Source: Seriola aureovittata
Lineage: Eukaryota > Chordata > Actinopteri > Carangiformes > Carangidae
DNA: 64,000 nt
Direction of reading: 5' to 3'
NCBI RefSeq assembly: GCF_021018895.1
Contig: NC_079369.1
Location: forward strand, 9,297,194 to 9,361,193
The notes beneath the pieces are model-generated. The model was not told the DNA's origin. It ran no database searches and saw only the letters and a list, made by a program, of their open reading frames with translations. A program made the position numbers and the translations under genes. Of the stretch, positions 58,801-64,000 are shown piece by piece. Position 1 is the stretch's first letter. Each line of letters starts with the position of its first letter.

Positions 58801-61800
58801 CCAGAGCTGTTGAACATCTGCTTTCATCGTGTCTCCTCCACATGTCTGACTAAACTTGCGAGGCAGCTGGATTTCTCACAAGGAAAAATTCATCTTTCCA
58901 GGCTCCAAGCTATTCGCTTGTGGGCGAACCACAGTGATTTGGACCAATCAGAGTCCTATGAGGGAGGAACTACTGGCAGCTACAGGCATGTCTTAGGTGT
59001 GACGACAGTGAGGAGCTACTGTTGGTTAATTACAATGGCTGGAGAGTATTTCTTCAAGAAAGAAAGAAGAGCAAAGAACAGCACTGAAGGCTTTTCTTGA
59101 TGGAAAAGATGTTTTTGCACTTCTTCTGACTGGCTTTGGCAGGAGTTTGATTTACCAACTTGCTCCATTGTTAGTGAAAATAGGAAGGATGCATAATCTG
59201 ATTGGTTAAACTTAGCCCATGATAGATGGTGATAGACAGATGGTTCATCCAATCACCTACCATGTATTTTTTAAAAACACCTGCCCTTTTCCAAACTGGA
59301 ATCTAATGAAGCATTCTCAGATGGTTGTAACAAACCATCTGGCCCAGCAAGTTACCGTCTCACTACACAGGCAATAGTTTTTAGCACACCAAGTATTTAC
59401 CTGAAGTTCCTTGTGGGCAGTTACATTGGTAAGCATTGACCAGGTCGACGCAGCGTCCTCGGTTCTGACAGGGGTTGCTGTGGCACTCATGGACCTGGAT
59501 ATTACAGATGGAGCCTGTGTATCCAGCATAGCACTCACAGGAGTAGGTGGCGATGCCATCTTTACACATACCATGATGGCATGGCTCTGGTACACAGTCA
59601 TTTATGTTCTCTTCACAAAGTAGACCAGTGAAGCCTGTGGGGGAAAAAAAAATCTTCTTAGAAAAATAACCAAAGCTATTGCATCACCTACCATGTGACT
59701 ATTTTTTATTATTATTTTCTGGTCAAACAGGATTTGGGGTTTAATGTAATGCACCCTACCAATTTCACAGTCTTATGGCATGATACAGTTATTCTCTTTT
59801 ACCTTCAGCACATTCACAATCATATCCGTTGGGTCGGTCGATACACTTGGCCCCATTTAAACAAGGTGTGCTGGAGCACTCATCAATGTCTATCTGGCAC
59901 ATTTCACCACTGAAGCCTGAAACAGAACATAGAACAACATGATGAACATAGTAACATTACATTAGAAATGCATTAAATACAGTAAAGAACAGTTTCAACA
60001 GTTAGGACGACATTAGCAAACTCATTTTCACTTTGAGCGGACAGAAATTAAACAGAAAAAATATCAAATAAAGCTTCATGTGTACCAACCTGCTGGGCAC
60101 TCGCAGACAAAGCGGCTGACCTGGTCCAGACATTTACCCTGGTTCAGACAGGGGGAGCTGAGACACTCATCTACCTCTATCTCACAATGAGTCCCCTCAA
60201 ATCCTGCACAAATGGATAAAAAATAATTTTTATAATAATTTCTTCAATTCTTAAAAGTAACTTTGGCTAAGGAGATTATGTTTCCAGTCCCATTTCTTTG
60301 CAATTTCTGAACAGGTTATTTACACTTATAAGTGTCAGCTGCTTAAGTTATTACCTCTACCAGTTGTTGCATATCCAAAAAGAAAATGTCAAGCTTTTTC
60401 AGTGAGACTTCAGTTAAGCTATCGAACACAAAACAATTTCTTGTGTGGATCAGATTAGAGAAATTTTAAAGTATATATGTTATGTGTATATATTTATATT
60501 TTAAACACTGCAAGATTGTTTTTCTAAATACATGTTCACTGTTCTCTCATGAACTAATGCACTTCCTTGAATGGAAAGAATGTGGCACATGAATGGCTTC
60601 ATTGTCCATCTCGTGCACTTTGATCCAGATCTGGAACATCCGGATTTAGATGCAAATTAAATTTTTTCTACAATTACTAAAACAAATTTAGAGGATTGTG
60701 CCTTGGTGGAGTCACGCCTTCTCTGACTGCTTTCTAGTAATTAACATTGTATTGTTATCCACTAAATCTTATCCTAACAACAAAACAATGACACTCACAA
60801 AGAGGGACAATTTAGTTTATCTGGATGTCTGCTGAAATCGGTTAAAATGTAAGGTAATCTATATTTTCTACACAAATGTACCAGGCATGCAGATGCAGGT
60901 GTAGTCCCCAATGCGATCCAGACATGTGCCATCGTTCTGGCAGGGGCTTGAAGCGCACTCGTTGACATCTTGTTCACAGCGCGGCCCAGCGTAACCCCTA
61001 ACACAGTTACAGGTGAAGGAGCCATCAGTGTTCACACACTGACCACCATGCTCACAAGGGTTGGTACCTGAGGATGAAGAGGAAAGGGTTTGAACTTTGT
61101 GAACTGAGCAAATTGATGTTTTGTATGTACAGAAGTTTAAGAGGGGTTGCATTCTTTCTCACCAATGCTGCATTCGTCTCTGTCGATGTTGCAGGTGCTG
61201 CCTACATATCCAGGTGGACAGTTACAGTTGAACATGCCACTGATGGGGTTGGTGTCACAATGAGAGCCCTCTCTACAGGGATTGCTGATACAGGCGTCAT
61301 CTCTATGGCACAGCAAACCTGGAAAGAATAACGTATTGGCAAGGTATGAGTAAAAACAATATGTTCACCCATTTGAATAAAATGGGAATAAAATTTGTGG
61401 TGGGACAAAAATGTCTCCAGAGAATCTCCAATATATGATATTGCCCTGTTCAGAGAAAAACAAATTCAATGCAAATTTTTAGCTACAGAGAGGTTTATTT
61501 TTTACAGCAATGCTTAATCCAAAACTAGGAATGTGTCACTAATCAATAGGCTGGAAGTGCAAATCTATTTTGTGGTATAATTAGTGGATTTGACTGTTTG
61601 ACATGGAGTACATTCAGTGCCTTTTCCTTGAGGAAAAAGTTTTGATGAATACAGAGAAATGATCTGCTTAGGAAACCATCAGTTCTGGTTAGACTTTTTC
61701 CACAGAATACTGTCCCCTACGATTAAAAACTCTTTCAACGGTAAGTGATCTATGTCAATATAAAGTTTCAGTGTAGAGACTAATACTTATTTATTATTCT

Positions 61801-63855
61801 GTATATCTTACAGCTGTTTGGATTTTTTGTTTACTTTCTACTGTTATAAACAATAACATAATATCTAAAGGGAAGTATGGAACTATGGCAGAGATCCACA
61901 TTATATCTTGAATGTATTTTAGAGTTTGATATAAAAATGTCTGCATGTGGTTTCCCACTATTGGCCCACCTGTCTTTCCATGAGGGCAGACACAGATAAA
62001 AGATGCAACGCGGTCGATGCATGTGGAGCCTGGGCTGCATGCAGCTGTAGCACAATCATCAATGTTTTCAGAGCAGTCGGGGCCACTCCAGCCGTTAACG
62101 CACACACAGACGTAGCTACCGATGAGGTTGCTGCAGGTACCACCATTTTGGCAGGTGTTTGGCTGCAGACGACACTCATCCACATCCTCTGTGCAATGCT
62201 GACCTGTGGAGGGGCAGGGAAGAGGACATAGAGTGGAGGGAGAAAAATTAAACAAATGAAGTTAATAGCAGGCTACAACATAACTCAGTGGGTAACCTCA
62301 TGGGTTTCTTGTAGAGAAATAAAACATTTTTTAGATTTTTTAGATGTTTTCCATGTTATTTAGAAAGCTCTGTTTTTGCATACATGGAAAACGTACAGTT
62401 TAAGAACATTATTTATCCACAGTGGCAATTTTTAAATACCCTGCTCCAGCATCATGTTGGCTTTGCTTCCCCTGGTTGGATTAGTGATACATAAACTCAG
62501 ACTGGCTCAAGGAAGCTGATGTATGCATATTTGTCTTGTAAACGGAAAGCTTGCGTATGCCACGCGTGTGTTAGCAGAGAGACACCTTGTATAGCATACA
62601 AGCCTCAGAAATACAGTGAAAGACATCAGAAGAATGGTAGGAAGTATGGTATCAAAACAGACAACATGAAGTAATGCAAGCTATTATCGCTGATCACAGG
62701 ACATTTATTTCACCTCACTGCTCAACCGGCACACAAAGAAATGAGGGCTCAACAGCAGATAAGCCATTTCCTAATGATATGGGTGTGAAGTATAGAAAAT
62801 GAAAGGTTACAGAGGCAAATCATCTGCTGTGGGTTTCATCTTAAAAATGTGACAGATGACAGAATATTCTGCAAAGCCACACAACTTTTTTAAGCAGGTA
62901 TACAAAAACCTTGTTAAAACAGGTTTTGCATAACACATGTGAGATATTCCGCCTATGAGCATGTATAAAATACTGCTTTAATATAATAATAATAACGGTA
63001 ATACTAATACTGCTTTTTTAAAGCTTCAACATGCAATGGGATGGTAACTCTACATACTGTACTACAATGAAAACAACAGCCATGGTGGTCGAACACATAG
63101 TATAATAGTGGTCATGGGAACACATAAACAAACAATCATACACATAAATCCCTTACCAGTCCACTCTGGAGGGCACTGACAGTTGTAGGTGTTGACTCCA
63201 TCCATACAGGTTCCTCCATTGGCACACTGATGACCGGGGCAGTCATCAATGTTGTTCTCACAGTTAGTCCCATTGAAACCTTGAACAAATGAAAGAAATA
63301 TTAATTGAATTATTCATCGTTTTAATTAAGTGTCCATTGGGAAGATAAAATACAATACATAGATTTTAATATGATATCCTCTGGTGTACATATGTATTCA
63401 TGTCCTGGTAGTGTATAAACACAAGCTGTGTGCGTGTCTGTTGTGTCTACTTGCAAACTGCAGCAAAGTGACAGCACAGTGTATCTGCCAACAGGATCAG
63501 ACTGTTTGCACCTCAAACAACATAATGTAACTATTTTGAAACTCAAAGCTACATTGATTTAGAGATAAATATCGGTTACAGTGTCACTTCTTTTCTCTAC
63601 CTTCATTTAATTTTATTATCTTAAATTTCTATTTCTCTTCAATGCCGTCCTGTTTCATATTCAGTTTGAGCTTAAAAAAGATGAACAGAGATTTAGTCTT
63701 TCAGAATTTGAATCCTCCTACCTGGAAGGCAGTGGCACGAATAGCTGGTTTCAGAGTTCTGGTGGCAGGTGCCTCCATTCAGGCAAGGTGAAGGAGAGCA
63801 CGGGATGTATGAGCTTTCACAGTGTCGGCCCGTAAACCCCGGGGCACAGTTACAC
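45546..63855 (-). CDS. notch2: Notch2 receptor, partial (EGF5 to stop; N-terminus beyond window)
   Basis: 31 minus-strand exons: 63855-63722, 63279-63157, 62203-61970, 61318-61163, 61067-60882, 60203-60090, 59916-59803, 59634-59401, 57691-57581, 57425-57233, 56835-56690, 56563-56450, 56323-56207, 56046-55894, 55638-55410, 54967-54766, 54275-54122, 53861-53677, 53527-53395, 52978-52727, 52529-52417, 51578-51043, 50941-50600, 49912-49770, 49645-49441, 49129-49042, 48889-48736, 48653-48334, 48209-48062, 47657-47560, 46994-45546. These give 2292 residues with consistent phases. Order: EGF repeats, three LNRs, heterodimerisation domain, one membrane helix, RAM, ankyrin repeats, transactivation and PEST regions. 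Notch2 rather than Notch1/3 is shown by [51 protein letters not shown] and the NMQVFA terminus. It is a cell-surface receptor for Delta/Jagged ligands; the cleaved intracellular part acts with RBPJ in the nucleus. Confidence 0.97.
47560..49645 (-). other. Notch2 transmembrane, RAM and ankyrin-repeat region
   Basis: Exon 49645-49441 encodes the single membrane helix ([18 protein letters not shown]) followed by AAKRKHKHG and the RAM motif [15 protein letters not shown] comes next. Exons 48653-48334, 48209-48062 and 47657-47560, plus the start of the last exon, give the ankyrin repeats ([83 protein letters not shown]). A short acidic insert [10 protein letters not shown] separates repeats 1 and 2. 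Confidence 0.92.
50145..50159. promoter_or_regulatory. Exact ERE palindrome in a repeat
   Basis: AGGTCACACTGACCT, two inverted AGGTCA half-sites with a 3-base spacer. It overlaps TGACCTTGA, the ERR/SF-1 type extended half-site. Binding is untested. Confidence 0.45.
50296..50310. promoter_or_regulatory. Second exact ERE palindrome in the same repeat
   Basis: AGGTCACTGTGACCT, again inverted AGGTCA half-sites with a 3-base spacer, 151 bases from the first. Binding is untested. Confidence 0.45.
55055..55290. repeat. Interspersed repeat with nuclear-receptor half-sites (copy 2, shorter)
   Basis: Second copy of the 49965-50515 family in the same orientation, 5 kb away in another notch2 intron. 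The ERE palindrome is decayed here (GTCACAGTAACC), and the copy ends soon after it. Confidence 0.7.
58790..59355 (+). mobile_element. Interspersed element carrying a RecQ-helicase-like fragment
   Basis: Inside the 1.7 kb notch2 intron between 59401 and 57691. Plus-strand 59081-59206 reads [20 protein letters not shown] then [20 protein letters not shown], ending at TAA. This resembles the Walker A region of RecQ-like helicases, where the usual motif is TGxGKS; here the lysine is arginine. The surroundings (CAATCAGAGTC, GATTGGTTAAACTTAGCCCA, ACCATCTGGCCCAGCAA) resemble a dispersed teleost repeat. No intact ORF. Confidence 0.55.
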
Positions 63856-64000
63856 CTGTAGTAATGAGTAAAGAGTAAGTTTCTTTTCATTTTATTTCAT
63901 TCAGTCTTGCCAGTGGACATCTGTTTCAAACTAAATATTCTGTTATTTTCTAGTAGTCACATTGTAGTAGTTCAAATTGCCCAGACAATTACCCAATTGG

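Larger units (their letters stand above)
51400..63855 (-). other. Notch2 EGF-like repeat array (EGF5 to EGF36)
   Basis: Exons from 63855 down to the start of the 51578-51043 exon encode tandem six-cysteine EGF repeats, most with the DxxEC calcium-binding start. The exon 61067-60882 holds EGF11-12, the ligand-binding pair; EGF12 keeps the O-fucose consensus C-x4-T-C (CQNDGTC). The first window exon begins with the end of EGF4 or start of EGF5 ([12 protein letters not shown] ... [14 protein letters not shown]). Most EGF exons are phase 1-1. The array aligns in order with human NOTCH2 without an obvious missing repeat in this span. Confidence 0.9.

Noticed and set aside
57692..59400. Search for a missing notch2 EGF exon in this 1.7 kb intron
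   Set aside because: The flanking exons join in phase and follow the human repeat order (CNCPQGTSG to [15 protein letters not shown]), so nothing is missing; the interval holds repeat sequence.
45546..63855. Assignment as notch3 or notch1
   Set aside because: The neighbours from human 19p13 made notch3 worth testing, but the C-terminal blocks ([18 protein letters not shown]) and the ankyrin block [20 protein letters not shown] match Notch2.

Overview
The window is a stretch of vertebrate, almost certainly teleost (percomorph-type) nuclear genome. It has large multi-exon genes with GT-AG introns, abundant (CA)n/(TG)n microsatellites and interspersed repeats of a kind common in spiny-rayed fish. 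Protein products match vertebrate families throughout. No prokaryotic, organellar or CRISPR features were seen. All identifications were made by eye against remembered family sequences; species and exact paralog letters (a/b) cannot be fixed from this window.

Layout, left to right. (1) 5373-8370, minus: first four coding exons of a TMEM59L-like gene; its 3' exons were not found in the 5.4 kb to the left. (2) 11619-22628, plus: complete eight-exon crlf1 (secreted cytokine-receptor-like factor, 390 aa), head-to-head with tmem59l. (3) 23992-26480, minus: complete five-exon rex1bd (150 aa), convergent with crlf1. (4) 28594-31178, plus: complete two-exon fam78b (262 aa), head-to-head with rex1bd. 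(5) 36436-41850, minus: complete seven-coding-exon slc35a3 (Golgi UDP-GlcNAc transporter, 328 aa), convergent with fam78b. (6) 45546-63855, minus: 31 coding exons of notch2, from EGF repeat 5 to the stop codon; the signal peptide and EGF1-4 lie beyond the right edge. Every exon boundary given was checked for GT/AG ends and for phase continuity, and each complete gene sums to a whole number of codons.

The genes do not form a pathway. One loose biochemical link is that Notch EGF repeats are modified by O-fucose and GlcNAc addition in the Golgi, which uses the UDP-GlcNAc that SLC35A3 imports. The grouping mixes genes that in human lie on 19p13.11 (CRLF1, TMEM59L, REX1BD) with genes on chromosome 1 (FAM78B, SLC35A3, NOTCH2), as expected for a fragment of the 1/6/9/19 paralogon.

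Non-coding content: about ten long microsatellites, several interspersed repeat families present in two copies within the window, a decayed non-LTR retrotransposon piece in an slc35a3 intron, and a repeat carrying a RecQ-helicase-like fragment in a notch2 intron. A repeat in a notch2 intron contains two exact estrogen-response-element palindromes. No wholly new gene system was found. The most interesting observations are the regulatory potential of repeats next to splice sites, the ERE-bearing repeat, an unusual S3-site residue in Notch2, and an initiator-codon-only first exon in rex1bd.
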